DNA of 64,000 nucleotides from Spinellus fusiger (GCA_025094145.1 JALLLS010000025.1:248001-312000); one strand, 5' to 3'. Counted from the first letter of the stretch, positions 11,088 through 24,029 are shown. Numbers and translations: made by a program. Notes: generated by a model not told the origin, from the letters alone.

Positions 11088-12225
11088 AAAAAATAAAAAG
11101 AGTGTTTGCACAGTAAAAAAACATAGGCTTATTCAGTGGCTGAATGAATAGTATCTAGCCTATCATGAAGCTATGCATGAATGGTGTAGGAGAAACTCAT
11201 CGCCACTACCCATCGTGTAACTGTAGATATAGACAAGGTTCTATCAATTTAAAGTGTCCAAGTATAAAAAGGGAGTTTCTTCCAGGTACAGCCTGTCTTT
11301 TGGTTGCAAAGACATAGTGAATACAACACAGTCGTCTTATTATAAAGCATATTAATATTATTTCTACGTGACTCCATCAACACATAGAAAATGTCAATGA
11401 ATCAGAAAGAAAAGCAAAAGAGACCATTGACACTGTAGCTAGTTTATTTTACTGATGATCGAGAGAATGTAAGATGTACATTTCTGAACAGCTGTGCATT
11501 GGCTCGCATAACCAAGGAAAAAACAAGAATCAAAGGTGCTCTAAATTGTTACAGGCCAAATTGCATACTAACACCACCAATATGAAATTTGACAATCTGG
11601 TGTTGTGATTTTGAATCAGTATTCATTGATTACGGTAGTTCTAAAAAGGCTGGTGCAGTGTTGACTGTAAAATAAAATAAGCTCAATACACTGGCCAGTG
11701 AGTTGCTTGTATTAAGGATAGGATAGTATATTTGTTTTGTTCTGTTTGCTATTCTTCCTAATATCAAAAGTCAATGCATATTATTTCTCATATTACTAAT
11801 TTAGTAAATTCGATGAAGATTCTTTACAAATCTTTTTTTATTTTTTTTATTTTTTTTAGTTGAGGTGGATCGAGAAAGAGAGTTCTAGTGAACATAGAAC
11901 AGTTTCTCTTTCATGTCTAATGATTAGAGCACATCTTCTGACCACACGTCTTTTTCTGTGTATTATCCTTCATTCCTCCTCCTTTAACCTGGGCTAGAAT
12001 ATGTTTGAGTTCCCCTATTATATCTCAAATAAATGATACATAAGATACTCTGGATTAGCCTTCAGGCATAGAAAGAAGAAAAAAAAGTACAATTGGATAC
12101 AGATGGCCAGTCAGAAAAGAGAATGAATCGGCATAAGAAAATAGCAAGTACAACAATGGGAAAATGCCATTTTATTATTATTCTTTTACTTCTCTTCTTT
12201 ATCATCCCTTTTTATTTCAATAAGT
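11088..12225. other. Spacer upstream of the WD40 gene, no gene seen
   Basis: AT-rich sequence with A and T runs (for example near 11,828-11,860) and no convincing coding or repeat match inside the window. A CT-rich stretch just before 12,226 is probably the 5' leader of the WD40 gene. Confidence 0.5.
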
Positions 12226-15152
12226 ATGACTGAAATAACATTGGAGAAATTGTTTTGCAAATTGGAAGCCTCTCAAAGTGGGAAAAATATGCCTATTTTA
12301 TGTGCCATTGATCCGGCTTTTTATTGGAAAACACATCCAAAGAAACAGAAAGGGTTAGTTTGAGAGAGCTAATAAAATATTCAATTGAAGAGATGAATGG
12401 TTCTTAGGGTAATCAAAGACATCAAAACAGATAGCTTTTGTGTGAATGAGGAGGAGACATATTTCACGTCCATGGCTCTTTCTGATGTAAGTATCCCCTG
12501 GAACATGAATAAAGAAGAGACGTATAAGACTCACCTTTTAATATACTCAGAATAATAACATTATTGCACTTGGATCTGGAAACCCTGATGGACAACTATA
12601 CTTTATTAAGGACATGCTAGATTCTAGAGATGCCGAGTGTTCTCGTTTTCAAGTAAAGGATAAATAACAAGCAATGGATAGACATAGACACATTTATGTA
12701 TAAAGAGAATGTTTAATCTGTGAGCAGGTACAACAAACAGAGTACCTGAATGCGCCTATTCATTCACTTGATTGGTCTGGAAACCACCTTCTTGTTGGTT
12801 CCAACAAAAATACTGCAAAACTCTTTCGAATACACGGGGATTTCGAAGACGAAGACTCTCCAGCTGATATCATCAAACTAGGAAATTATACGAGTCCATC
12901 TCTCGAAGGAGTATGTACACCTTGAACTTTCTTTAAACTAATTCACTGGTGTACACTCTTAGACAGTACAGGCTAAGCAATTGCCTTCTTATCTGCACAA
13001 CACATTTGTTAATGCTGTTCAGTTCTCACCCAATTACTCTGATATGCAAAAAAAGACAGAGACACACTTTCAGCTGTCAAATCGTTTCTTATCTATTACA
13101 GCAAATAGCTTGCTTATTTGGGATGTAATGAATGAAAGGAGACCAGTGTCTATACAAACAGTAACTATCAATGGGATACTCTATTACTATGAATTCATAT
13201 TACTATGAGTTAACCTTTGTGTCCTATAGACAGACAGGAAACCTCTAAAATGTGCCAACTGGTCACCACATGCACCCTTTTCTCTTATTGTTACGGGAGG
13301 AGATTCCAAGGCACTTACTATTATTGATACTCGGATTGCCACTGGATACCAAGGAGGTGTTGTGTGGAAAGCTCCTAATGCCCATGACCACACGATCCGA
13401 ACAGCCTTATTCAATCCATTTATACCTTACTGGGTTGCTTCTGGTGGTGAGGATTGTGTTGCTAATATATGGGATATCAGATCCACTTATCATGCACCCG
13501 TGGCAAAGATTGATGGACACAGAGATACTATTCGATCGGTAAGTCTTTGTCTCTCTCCTTGTCTCTCTTTAAGCTAGCTAATATATTTCTATATGCAAGA
13601 TTGCCTGGTCCAATATGCGACCAGAAAGCCTATGTACAACTTCCTGTGATGGTACTTTACAAACATGGGTTCTCTCTAGTCAATACACACCTGTGTGGGA
13701 TACATGCCGCCAACTGACACATTGTCATGAACAGAATGAATTTTCATCTGTCCACACACCGTGTCTTCGTGGAGATTGGTTACTTCGAGAAGTGGAGTCT
13801 AAAACTTCATGGCGATATGATAAGATACAGTCTAGTAAAAAAGCATCCAAGGAAATAAGAGCCATAGAATTGGCAGGTGCTTATAGGGTTGGACAATGGG
13901 GAAGAAATGAGGAAGCACCCTACCATGCTGGTAGTAATAGCATTGATAGTAGAGGGTCAATTGTGGTTGGTAAGTAGTTGCCGCATGAATGAAGTATGAA
14001 GCTCATTCAATATAAAGTCCGTGCGTCCAAGACACTGCCAGTAGCTTATTACAGTGCAACTGTCTGTGGACAACTCATTGCACAGACATTAGTACTTGAT
14101 AAATCCCAGGCATTGGACAGTGGGTATGAGTAAGTGTCCCTAAGCAATAGAGTGACCTGTTGGCTTATAGAGTGGCTTAGAGTTGATTCAATCACTTGTT
14201 CCAAGACACCCGAGCTTGAGAAAGATGCCTGTTATTATCCTGACCAAGATCCAGAGAATAGAATGGAGTTGGAGTCATCAGAGTATGGTTATAAGCAAGA
14301 AATATGGTAAGGTTTTCTTTACATCTTTGTCTATTTCTACTAATGACTCATACTGTTAATATGATGTGCCTTTTCAAAGGCCAAGGAAAAACAAAACAGC
14401 TCATTTTAAAGCACACCCCGAGCCCAGAGGTCCTGTTTCCCAAGACATGTGGGGTATTGACACACTTCCTGAGCCCAATGCAATAGGTAAATCAAATAAT
14501 CCATTGACTGAAAAGGAAGCATGGGATTTTTCTGTCAATACCTTCAAGGAGGATCTCGATTATTGGAGCAAACGTATGGCTCCAGGATGTCTTCATTATT
14601 CCAAATTACAGGTAAAGAGTCTTACTGAATCACAGTGCTCATGTCTATCTGTTGCAGTTTGATGCTTTCACTGCCTACTTTGAGGAAGAAACAGAGGGCC
14701 GTGTTTCTCCTAAGTCGCCCACGACCACTTCTATTCCAATTGAAAAACACACCCACGAGCTAACTGACCCCACTGTTTCTGAGAAACAAACAGACACAGA
14801 ATTCCATGATGAGTCTCTGCCAGAAGCAGCTGTGACTCATTTCAGCAATAGTCATACAAGTGTTAAAAGTTCTAAAAGCATTCGCAGTGTTAAGAGTACT
14901 TATAGCAACCAAAGTCATCCCAGCCCACAAGTCACCCACACCCACAGTCACCCACACGTACGCAGTTCTCATCAACCCGAGACACCCTCTCTTCGTGGCC
15001 ATAACCCACTAAAATCTCTCAAACGCGTCTTTTCTCGCCAAAAGTCCTCTAAAACAAGTGAAAACAAGAGCTTCAATGAAAAGATGGTCCCTGGACCTTC
15101 TAATAACCGTAAATCTTCATCGCGGCGCAATGTTTCGCTTGATCTTTTCTAA
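12226..15152 (+). CDS. WD40-repeat protein, function unknown
   Basis: Eleven exons joined on GT-AG signals with continuous frame give 777 residues: 12226-12353, 12408-12486, 12551-12652, 12728-12910, 12963-13160, 13230-13538, 13600-13969, 14018-14129, 14181-14306, 14380-14611 and 14658-15152. The middle carries WD-type blades (NSLLIWDVMNERRPV; GGEDCVANIWDIRSTYHAP; IDGHRDTIRSIAWS; TSCDGTLQTWVLS). After about residue 400 the propeller signature fades, and the last 165 residues are a Ser/Thr/His-rich, probably disordered tail ending RRNVSLDLF. The layout resembles scaffold propellers of trafficking or adaptor complexes, but I cannot name an orthologue. The ATG follows a pyrimidine-rich leader. 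The exon 8/9 junction uses the second of two nearby AGs, because the first gives a stop. Its stop codon overlaps that of the mutarotase gene. Confidence 0.85.
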
Positions 15153-16377
15153 TCTGAGCGTACATAAAAATGAAATACAGTTTTGCTTCCATAATTTTCT
15201 CCCTTTTTAAGTAACACACTGTCTCTCCATTGAGGTTTGTTCACAGCATCAGGTGGACGTTGGCTCTCAAGGCAGAATCCCGAGTGAGTGCCAATGGAGG
15301 ACTGATGCTGGTATTTGGTGCCAGTGAAAACACCATGGGCAATACCGCCACCAGTGTAGAATTGGAATCCTGGCTCAGTGGTTTCAAAATCCATTGCAAT
15401 ACCAGTCTCTGGTGAATAGATAGTAGCCACATTAAGAAGAGGAAGTGTGCTTGTATCAGTCATGTAGTTTTCATGGATGACATAAGGGTGGTCATAGCCA
15501 CGGGTAGCTGAAAGATGGCTCATGCGTTGCCCAATGGGTGTGCCTTTCAGTTCATTCTAAATAGAAATACATACAGTTTAGCATTGTTCTTTTTATCTAT
15601 AGATTGATATGAGGGAATAGACAATACTCTACTTACTGTGAAATCAAACCAAGGAGCTTCTTCAAGGCCTATTGATTCGCCGGTAGGAAGGCCATTCTTA
15701 TCAATGGCCAGTGTTCCCTTGATGTCATTGGACATACTCACTTGATGGTCAAGAATTGTATAGTTACAATCAAGGCCAGCCAAGTTAAAGTATGTATGAT
15801 TGGTAAGATTCACAATCGTTGTTTTGTCAGTTGTAGCATGGTAAGTTATCTCAAGCCTGTTCTCATCAGTCACAGTATAAGTGACAGATGTTGTGAGTGT
15901 TCCTGGGTATTGTTGGTCACCATCAGGAGATACAAGATCAAGACGAATAGAAGCAGGTGACTCAGACAAAACAGTGACATCCCAGATGCGCTTATCAAAC
16001 CCCTCCACGCCACCATGCAATGTATTTTCCCCATTGTTAAGGGCAGTGCTATAGGTGACATCCTCCACAGTAAATTCACCACCACCAATCCTAATTCATT
16101 GACTGAGTATTTACATAGACTCTAGCCTACATGCTTACCGATTAGCAAAGCGTCCTATAATAGCACCAAAATAAGGATTCTCGGGATGCTTATAAGTCTT
16201 ATAATCATCAAAGCCAAGAACAACGTCCTTAACATTTCCAGCACTATCAGGAGTAATAATATGTGTGATAGTGCCGCCATAATTCAGCACCATCATACAC
16301 AATGTAGCATCTTTATTCTTCAATGTATACTGAATAATGTTCTCCGAAGAAGACAGTACACTTTTATCGACAGGCAT
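15149..16377 (-). CDS. GALM: Galactose mutarotase (aldose 1-epimerase)
   Basis: Interconverts alpha and beta anomers of galactose and glucose, feeding the Leloir pathway in the cytosol. Three exons (16377-16139, 16090-15637, 15556-15149) give 366 residues, close to the usual 340-380. Family residues are visible: LNYGGTI near the N-terminus, GENTLHGG (first conserved His), NLTNHTYFNL (second His, the general acid) and GFCLESQRPPDAVN, whose Glu is the catalytic base. All three catalytic positions are intact, so it should be active. The start is the first ATG of exon 1. The gene converges on the WD40 gene and its TAG overlaps that gene's TAA. Confidence 0.95.
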
Positions 16378-16735
16378 AAGAAATCAAAGTAATATCAAAG
16401 AACAATGGAATAGAATGGTATTTTGTTCCATATTTATAGGCTTCACGATGTCGCCTAATAAAATTGTCGAACAAGTTGCACCTGAAAAATGGGTTGCATT
16501 TGCATACGTCCTCCTTTTTCATCCCAGATAGTATGGCAAACAGTGCTATTTGTAAGAGAGAGGTACATAAAACACTTTAAACTACATCTTAAGCCTCTTA
16601 TATATATAATATAAAGAGGTTCATGTACTCATTAAAGGCATAGAGGGAGATGGACTGAGCAAATACACTTGGAGTAACAAGTGAAGAATTCAGTTGATTC
16701 TGTAAATGCATAAACTAATGATTTTTTTTCTGAAC
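16378..16735. other. Upstream spacer of the mutarotase gene
   Basis: Presumed promoter region; no sharp TATA element stands out. A short TA-rich run lies at about 16,598-16,612. Confidence 0.4.
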
Positions 16736-16830
16736 AAGACACCTTTTTAAGCGTATTTGCTCAGCCACACATCGCACTGAGAGATATGACTGGGAAATCA
16801 TAATGGACATGGCAATCCAATGTTCAATCT
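16736..16830 (-). mobile_element. LINE-A 3' end fragment
   Basis: The minus strand carries the LINE-A 3' untranslated signature: a segment around YCTCTCAGTGCGATGTGTGG, then a CTTAAAAAGGTGTCTTG end. It matches the 3' end of the copy at 6.9 kb. Only about 95 bp is left. Confidence 0.7.
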
Positions 16831-16835
16831 GTAAT

Positions 16836-17080
16836 AAAGGGCACTGCGGCTGTCAAAAAGACTAGTACAGAGATGAGTTGGTAGTTTTTCGGTCTCTGGC
16901 AGAAACGGCAAAATAGTTTTGGTATGAAGGCTGGTTTAAGAAAATCCACGGGGTTACAGACGCAGGAACACAGTTGATAACTAGGCAACTGTTCTTTAAC
17001 CAATCCTTGCTTCTTACAAAAGCCCCAACGATACTTAGCGTTAACAAAAAAAGATAGTTGATGTTTTTATTGATATTCAA
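16836..17080 (+). mobile_element. Fanzor-family element fragment
   Basis: It shares TCTGTAATAAAGGGCA at its start and a downstream AACTAGGCAACTGTT block with 61,374-61,570, in the same order and spacing. It is therefore an internal piece of the element family seen at 61 kb. The terminal repeats and nuclease motifs are absent. Confidence 0.55.
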
Positions 17081-17539
17081 ATGTGGTGTTTATACACTGT
17101 TTCCTTGTGTTATTAACTAGAGATACTTATACCCCCACACACCTCCAACACCGTACATGCATATCAGAGTGTCAAACAATCTACACTAAAGTCATAGCTA
17201 TATCACATATCACAGATTTTCTCTCTTAAACTCCCTCCCAACCCATTGGATATTAGGGGTTCTCAAATCATTGACAGTGTGCTTGGTGAACTATGGTGTA
17301 CATACTGGCAGTTAATTTTTGATGACATTTGTTTTTCTTCCTCTACTGCTATTTCTTCTTCTTTTGCAGCTGGTTCTCTCTTCCTCAGAGAAAGAGACAC
17401 TATTGGCTAAATGTATCTATAATTCAATTCCTAGTTTTACATGGATATTTCTCTTCTACCAGATTCCCCACAGCATCACCACCCAGTGTGACATGTATCT
17501 GTTGCTAAAGATTTAAATAAAATCAAATTCTTATTAAAT

Positions 17540-17935
17540 ATATATATAGTAGACACAAGGCACTTGCAGAAAATGAAATAAAAAGGAATAAATAGATAAG
17601 CAAGACTAGCTAAAAGAAAAAAAAGATGTCAGGGAAGAAAATGAAATCAGAAATTATACACTAGAATATGACGTCCTTTTTTCTCTCAGATAAAGGTGGC
17701 GGAGAAAGGATCAGGCACGTTAGGAGACGGTGGATGGAGGAAAAGGAGCGTTGTGGAAGAGATTCTCCCAATAAGCATGCCAGTTTTTCCGAAGAATTAT
17801 GCCATATACTTGACTACCAGTCAGAGGTTCATTAGGAGGGAGGGAGGGAGAAAGAGTGTGGATGTTGAGCCAATATGACAAAACAGCCATCCAGACTGGC
17901 CAAACCCTTGGACAAATACAAAATACACTACTCAA
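17540..17935 (-). mobile_element. LINE-A 3' fragment
   Basis: Minus-strand frame with CPRVWPVWMAVLSYWLNIH, then LTGSQVYG and AYWENLFHNAPF, matching the zinc-binding tail and following region of LINE-A. It continues into a 3' untranslated region with CATTTTCTGCAAGTG. It is 5'-truncated and broken. Confidence 0.75.
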
Positions 17936-19465
17936 AAAGTATTTATTCTCGTCATTTGAATAGTATCCTCAACACACATACTATAATCGGTACTTGTTGG
18001 TATATGAAACATGAGTCTGTTAAAGTATAGTCTTCTCTGGCCATTCTACAATACAAAATAAAGTGATATATATATATATATATAAATCTACTATAATAAT
18101 AACTATACTATTTACTCTTTTTATCTTTTTATCTATTTAAATAAATAGATAGTCTATGATCTCCTATAACTATACAATGTATTTACTACAAGATAAGTTT
18201 ATTATTTCCATTCATTCATTTGTAGATAGCAATTCACTCTATTCTAAAAGTATTAGACTACCTTTTGAACAAAATTTGGATCAACGTAAGAGTAGCTAAA
18301 GTGTCAAGAGTAAAACTATATTGGATAGGTTTATATTTTAATTAGTCAGCAGGCCTTGACATAGAATACCTATAAAAAATAGTATATCTTAGTGAGATTT
18401 TTATTTATTAATTTGGTTCATTTATTCACTCTTTCTAAATTTTGTAGATCATACACCCAATCTCATAATGGTCTATAAAAAGAGCAGGGTTCTGTCACTG
18501 CATTGATGATTAAGAAGAGTTTGCATAAACTATTTTCACAAGCTTGTCGTCTTTGGGTTTTTAGTCCAAAAGTATATAGAACAATAGAAAGTGTAGTTAA
18601 ACCCTGTTGTTTATTGAATGGAATGACTACGTCTTTTATAATTTTCTAATGGTATAGATTCAGGGATATTTTATCGAAATACTATGAACTATCGACATCT
18701 CTTGATATTCAATAGAGTCCTCTTCTTGTTTTGGCAATAAATAAGTTCTAATTCTTAAGAGAGTGATCCTTCCAAACATGATAAAAAGTATTCACGACAA
18801 GTTTATAGCCGACAAATGTTTACACCTCTGTCGCATATTAGAATTACAAATCTATAGAATATTTTCCCATTAAAGATAAAACGAGACATCTTAATTTGCA
18901 AGTACACCATTCTATTATAGAAATGAGCCATTTATTCTATTATAGAAATGAGCCATTTATTATTCTGAAAATGTAAGTTCGATCTAATTAGGCGTGGAAA
19001 CTTTTATTTGCTCTTTTGAAGTGAGAGTATATTTGGCTGTATAGCAGACGGACTGTCTGACAGAGCCTCCGTGTGTCTTTTGTTATGCAAGAAGTTTTCT
19101 TGCTGTAGTAACAATCAGCCTATTCAATAAAGAATGTAAAAAAAAAGTTGCAGTAACAATTATAGTTGCTATGGATTGATTGTCTTTGGAAATGTACATT
19201 TCTTTATGAGCTTGTAATTCTACTGGTTTGGAAGTTCCAATAAGGCCCTCTTTCGAATGTAGACTGTAGTCTTTGTTCTAAAGACAGTTAGAGTGTGATT
19301 CTTATTTCTGTAAGTGGAGTTTGTAGGTGGATTGGTAAAAGGGGCTGTCATTCGTTTTTCGATTCCAAATAAATATTCCATGCAGTATCGGGAAGAGTCG
19401 TGAATAATAAGAAACAGTCCCCTTCCCCAAGACAATAAAAAGGCAGGCATGTAAACATTTTCGAC
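17936..19465. other. AT-rich spacer with a 25-bp tandem duplication
   Basis: No gene was seen over about 1.5 kb. A TA run lies at about 18,069-18,084. A 25-bp unit (TCTATTATAGAAATGAGCCA then TTTAT) is present twice in perfect tandem at 18,911-18,935 and 18,936-18,960. The last few hundred bases are the presumed promoter of the next gene. Confidence 0.6.
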
Positions 19466-20578
19466 ATGTTATTCTCTATGAGTAAAGCTCTAATTGTATT
19501 CCTGCTATCTGTAACATGTACTTTCCTATGTTACAAATACACCGGTGATGTTGTATATTCATGGTTGGCCGATGTGTTTCTGAAGTGTAGTGAAGCAGCC
19601 CATCAAGGAGATAACAGTGTCATTGGTGGCACCCACATTGGTATACCTTCTATCGACAAGAACAACTGTATTCTTTTTGTTTTACTGCAAAGTTCTTTCC
19701 GTCCCTTGTTGGGAAGACCCATCAACACCATTCTTTTCATTTATCTTGGTACTGTTTATCTTTTCTTTACCTTGGAAAGCTCTCGCCGTCAAGTGAAGAA
19801 TACAGTCTTGGCCTGGCCTGTGCTCTGGATTGTTCTATCTAGTATCATTGGTGTTTCTGGTACAGTGTGTGCTCTCTATGTGCCACTGCACATCTACTAT
19901 GTTGCTTGTTCTCCAGTCAAGGTTACTGAAGCATGGAGTGTTCCTTCCTCACGTACCAATGCTATTTTGCTGTCCTCCATTCTTGGTTATTACATAATCA
20001 CTATTATTTATCTATTCTTTGTGGATATCGATACTACTGCAGAAAAAACATCCACTATGGCTTGGTCTATCATGCCTCTACTAGTACCTGGCATGGCTCA
20101 ATTGTTCGAGTATGTCTTCCTTCGCTTGGGTTCAACCAATGCCACCAAAGACCCAGTCATGACAAAGCATATGTCAATTGTACAAAACAAGATGTCAGTC
20201 GAAAGAGCCTACATGCTTCTTGGTGCATTTAATATCTTTGCCTACTACGGTACTTACTTTTACCTCTCTTTCTCTGGAGTTATGGTCATACCAGCATTCG
20301 TAGACTTAATAGCTGCTGCTTGGAATCCTCCCGTGGGTCTGTCGTTTACAGAGCTGAGTGGATTGATGTCTGCTTATATTCTTTTGATTGACACGTTTCT
20401 CACTGCATTGGGATTCATGATTTGGGCCGTTGCTCAAGGCAATATTATAAATAGTGTTCTGTTTACCCTGGGCAATATTGTTATTGGACCTGGTGCCGCC
20501 CTGTGTTTCTTTGCTGCCTATAGAGAGGGCCTCCTAGAGCATACAAGCCATAAAACTATAGAAGAAAAGTCAAAATAA
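19466..20578 (+). CDS. Multi-pass membrane protein, unknown function
   Basis: Intronless frame of 370 residues. At least eight hydrophobic segments are visible, including MSKALIVFLLSVTCTFLC at the N-terminus, TILFIYLGTVYLFF, AWPVLWIVLSSIIGVSG, AILLSSILGYYIITIIYLFF, AYMLLGAFNIFAYYGTYF and NSVLFTLGNIVIGPGAALCF. The C-terminus is short and charged (HTSHKTIEEKSK) and probably cytosolic. The second Met (residue 5) could also be the start. I see no transporter signature and do not name a family. It converges on the MFS gene, with 49 bp between the stop codons. Confidence 0.85.
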   Translation: MLFSMSKALIVFLLSVTCTFLCYKYTGDVVYSWLADVFLKCSEAAHQGDNSVIGGTHIGIPSIDKNNCILFVLLQSSFRPLLGRPINTILFIYLGTVYLFFTLESSRRQVKNTVLAWPVLWIVLSSIIGVSGTVCALYVPLHIYYVACSPVKVTEAWSVPSSRTNAILLSSILGYYIITIIYLFFVDIDTTAEKTSTMAWSIMPLLVPGMAQLFEYVFLRLGSTNATKDPVMTKHMSIVQNKMSVERAYMLLGAFNIFAYYGTYFYLSFSGVMVIPAFVDLIAAAWNPPVGLSFTELSGLMSAYILLIDTFLTALGFMIWAVAQGNIINSVLFTLGNIVIGPGAALCFFAAYREGLLEHTSHKTIEEKSK

Positions 20579-20627
20579 TAGAGATAGTTTTATTATACAT
20601 ATTAGGTTTATCGTTAAAGGCAAAATA

Positions 20628-22440
20628 TTATAAAATGTAACGAAAGCCATTAGTAGTCTGGTCTGATGCGCTTTTTTTATCCATGACTTTGTTTAAGTGT
20701 CTAAGTTTAAACTTGAGTAAGAGTGCACAAAGAGCAGCAACAAGCATTGCTCCTCCATTCACCATATTGGAGCCAATGTAGCGTGGAGAATCAGAAGGCC
20801 ATCCTGAGTAGAGTACAAATGTACATAAAAGAGCACCAAAGTTTGCTACTGAAGAGACAATACCAGTAGCAGCAGCAATTGACACTGCATCTTGTTTTGA
20901 ATTAGCTGTCCATGACATACTCTATAGTTTAAATAGACTTGTTAATGATACTGATATTGTGGGATAGTATCCTTACCAATGGTACTGTGGGGTAGGTACC
21001 CCCTGCTACCACCATCAAACCAAAATAGCGTGCGCCTACTGGACCAGCAAAACTAAGAATAATGAACCCAGTGAAAGCCGTAAGGGAGGTACCAATAATA
21101 AACCAACCACGATCTTCATAGCGATCACTCAAGCAGGTGATAATATATACCATAATACCACCAAATACATAGGGTGGAATACTCATCAGACTGACTTCAA
21201 TGGAGGTATAAGTTCCAAACTCTTGTACAATCTTTGGTATGAAGTAGCCAAGAGATGTGGCAGCCATAACAGGTGTAAAGTAGAGCACACAAAATAGCCA
21301 TACTTTGTAGTCTATGAATTGATGAAGTAACTGACTAAGATCAGCAGTAACAGGCAGATGTGTTTCTGTTTCCGTGGAGGTGTGTCCTAGTCTGGCCTTT
21401 ATAAGTGAACGTTCTTTTTCATTGAGAAATGTTGTAGATGTTTCTGGTTTTGAAGGAAGAACCCAGATAGTAGCGACACCAAAGATAAAGGTGATAATAC
21501 CTGCTATGAGAAACAGCCTAGTGAAGTAGTTTAATATTATCATGTCTAATATGTCTACTGACACTATATCTATATATCTTTACCATTGCCATCCATACAG
21601 ACCTCCTTTTGTATCTATGAGTTGGATTGCAGCTGAAATCAGACCACCAAATGCACCCGAGATTGGTCCAGCCAAGTAAGTGACACCAATGCGAGAAGAG
21701 ATTTCATTTGGACGGTACCATAGAGTGGTATAATAGGCTTTACAAAAGAGGAAAAGGGTTATTCACCTTGCGCTCTAATCATTTATGCACTTATTCACTC
21801 ACTAATGCCTACAGATATATCAGTAAAGAGCACATAACAGAACCAACATTATGTAATTTACCTGGCCATAATCCAGCTTCACACATGCCCTAGAATATCA
21901 GGATCATAGGTAAACTACCCTCCTTTCTTCTGTTACAAATACATACCAACAAGATACGCAAAAGATAAAAATGCCATGCCTTTTCAATGGCAGCCATACA
22001 ACATGTTACAATGCTCCATGTTATCATAATACGTGCCATCCAAAGGGCAGGGTTTACACGTGCCATGATAAGGTTGGAGGGCACTTCAAATATCTAACCA
22101 ACCTTGCTATCAGATGGTCTCTTGTTTTACTGTAGTCTAATTCTTCTCGTTTTCTTACAATATAAGCTACATAAAACAGGCCAAGTCCAATATTATTCTC
22201 TCTCGGAGAAAGGTGTGCTGTCTGAGCCAAAGTATGACCTTCCTGACTGTTCATAGTCATGGCATAGCCTACATTGGCACGATCTTCAACACTTAGGAAA
22301 TAAAGAATAAAAATCCAAGGTACGATGCGCCAATCTATTTTCCTTAGAAGAGTCTTATCTTCTTTTGATAAAGTTTCAATAAAAGATTTGTTGCTTCTGT
22401 AAGGTAATGAGCGTTGGCTTTCATTATCTGGCGTTGTCAT
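20628..22440 (-). CDS. MFS transporter, Dal5/allantoate permease-like (ACS family)
   Basis: Six exons (22440-22159, 22093-21947, 21889-21862, 21737-21584, 21517-20977, 20921-20628) give 481 residues, the usual size. It starts with a soluble N-terminus, then KIDWRIVPWIFILYFLSVED and RANVGYA, the first-helix signature of anion:cation symporters of the Dal5 group. FEVPSNLIMARV, GMCEAGLWPGAYY with a following WYRPNE, and SWTANSKQDAVSIAAATG are further family blocks. These proteins import allantoate, nicotinate-like acids, peptides or vitamins across the plasma membrane; the substrate cannot be told from sequence. The start is the first ATG, because the frame reads further upstream but has no ATG there. 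Exon 3 is only 28 nt long. Confidence 0.9.
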
Positions 22441-22559
22441 GACGTCTATACAAGGGCTGTGTTTTTCAACTGAACTTGACCTTTGGTCTTTACACACCAG
22501 GATATTTTTCTGGCCTTGAATCAGTGACACAACCTTCCCTTTAAGTCCGCAAAAAACGC

Positions 22560-22677
22560 ACTTTTTATGGAAATGTGTTTAAGATCAAAGGTTTATAAGC
22601 ATCTAGATTTTTATTTCTTTTTGTAGGATACCTCAATATCAAATTGTATTATCAGTAAAAATATAGTGTTTATAATA
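22560..22677 (+). mobile_element. Fanzor-family element fragment just upstream of the MFS gene
   Basis: Nearly identical to 27,979-28,080, from TTTATGGAAATGTGTTTAA through GGATACCTCAATATCAAAT to GTATTATCAGTAAAAATA. It breaks off exactly where the mariner at 22,678 begins. It lies about 120 bp from the MFS start codon, so it may be part of that gene's promoter. Confidence 0.7.
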
Positions 22678-24029
22678 CAGCCACACCCAATTGAATTTAA
22701 TACTTGCCTAAATTCTAATAAAAAAATACTTTTTTTTTGCATAAAACTCTTATTCTTTATAAATATTATTAAGCCAATACAATATATCAGATATATATTC
22801 AGAAACTCGCACTCGTGGAGAATATGATAAAGCAGAAAATAAAAGGCTATTGGGCATTTATTACATGTTTAAGGCTGGATTAAAATTGACTATCATCGCA
22901 AACATAGTTGAGATGAAAAAACCCACAGTTCAAAATATTATCAGAAACATCAAAGAGCATGGGTGACTATTGAGTTTAAAGAGTCATGGAAAACCTAAGA
23001 AAGCCAGTGAGAGGGACCTCAGACACCTGGAAAAGGTCATTAGAGAGGACCCATTTGCATCATATAATCAGTTGAAATTGGGAATGTTGAAGATTCAGGT
23101 GGATGTATGTAGAAATACCATTATCACCTACTGCAATCAGTTAGAGTTCGGATCTTTTTCTCCAGCTCACAAGCCAGCCTTAACTGAAAAACACAAGGAT
23201 AAACGGCTTTTCTGAGCTAACAAACATGTCAATTGGACAAATGGACAAATGATCAGTGGAGAGGTGTTATCTGGTCTGATAAGTTAAGGTACACCGTGAA
23301 AGGAAACGATAGAGGTGCCCGTGTCATCAGAAAAGTTGGAGAACTCTATGATATTAATCATACTGTTCCAAAAACGAAGTTTGGCGGTATTGGGGTCATG
23401 TTTTGGAGCTGTTTTTGGGTGGGTGGATTGGCCCAGGAGTCTTTGTTGATGACACTGTAATCAAAGACAAATATATCATTGTTTTAGTTAGTTAGTTTCA
23501 TTCTTGGTACATGTATTTGCACCAGAAAGATAACAGAGATTTTTTGTTACAATAAGAGGGTGTCAGCTGTTATACTGGGGCCTATGCCAGATGGTGAAAA
23601 GAGACACATCAAATTAGGGTACTTTGAGTACTGGCTCACACAAATCCCTTGTCTGAACCCAATTGAACACGTATGATGGGCTCTGGAAATACGAATTGAA
23701 TTAAGAAGGGTATCTATTACCAATGTTGAAGGTTTGAAGGCTCTACTTGCAGAGGAGTGGGAGAAGGTTGGTGTTGAACTTGCACAACAATTAGTTCTGA
23801 GTATGACAGGTAGATGCCAGGCTGTAATTGATGCCAAAGGAGGCCATACAAAATATTAGTTGTATTATTATTATTTTGTTTTATATAATTAAAGATGTTG
23901 AGCTTTATTGTGTGAAAGTTTGAAGCTTCTAGATCAAATGTGGAGTGTTTTATCTAATGTTGAACATATCCTATCTATTTCCTCTTCAAATATATATTCA
24001 AAAGTATTAAATTCAGTTGGGTGTGGCTG
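22678..24029 (+). mobile_element. Tc1/mariner element with both ends and TA duplication; dead transposase
   Basis: The ends are 26-bp inverted repeats with one difference: CAGCCACACCCAAYTGAATT then TAATAC. They are flanked by TA at 22,676-22,677 and 24,030-24,031, giving a 1,352-bp element. The plus strand encodes a decayed transposase. It shows an HTH part (ANIVEMKKPTVQNIIRNIKE), WSDKLRYTVKGNDRG (first Asp region), FGGIGVMFWSCFW and, later, a CLNPIEHV block next to a premature stop. Several in-frame stops and frameshifts are present. The family differs from the mariners at 5.2 and 37.3 kb. Confidence 0.9.
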
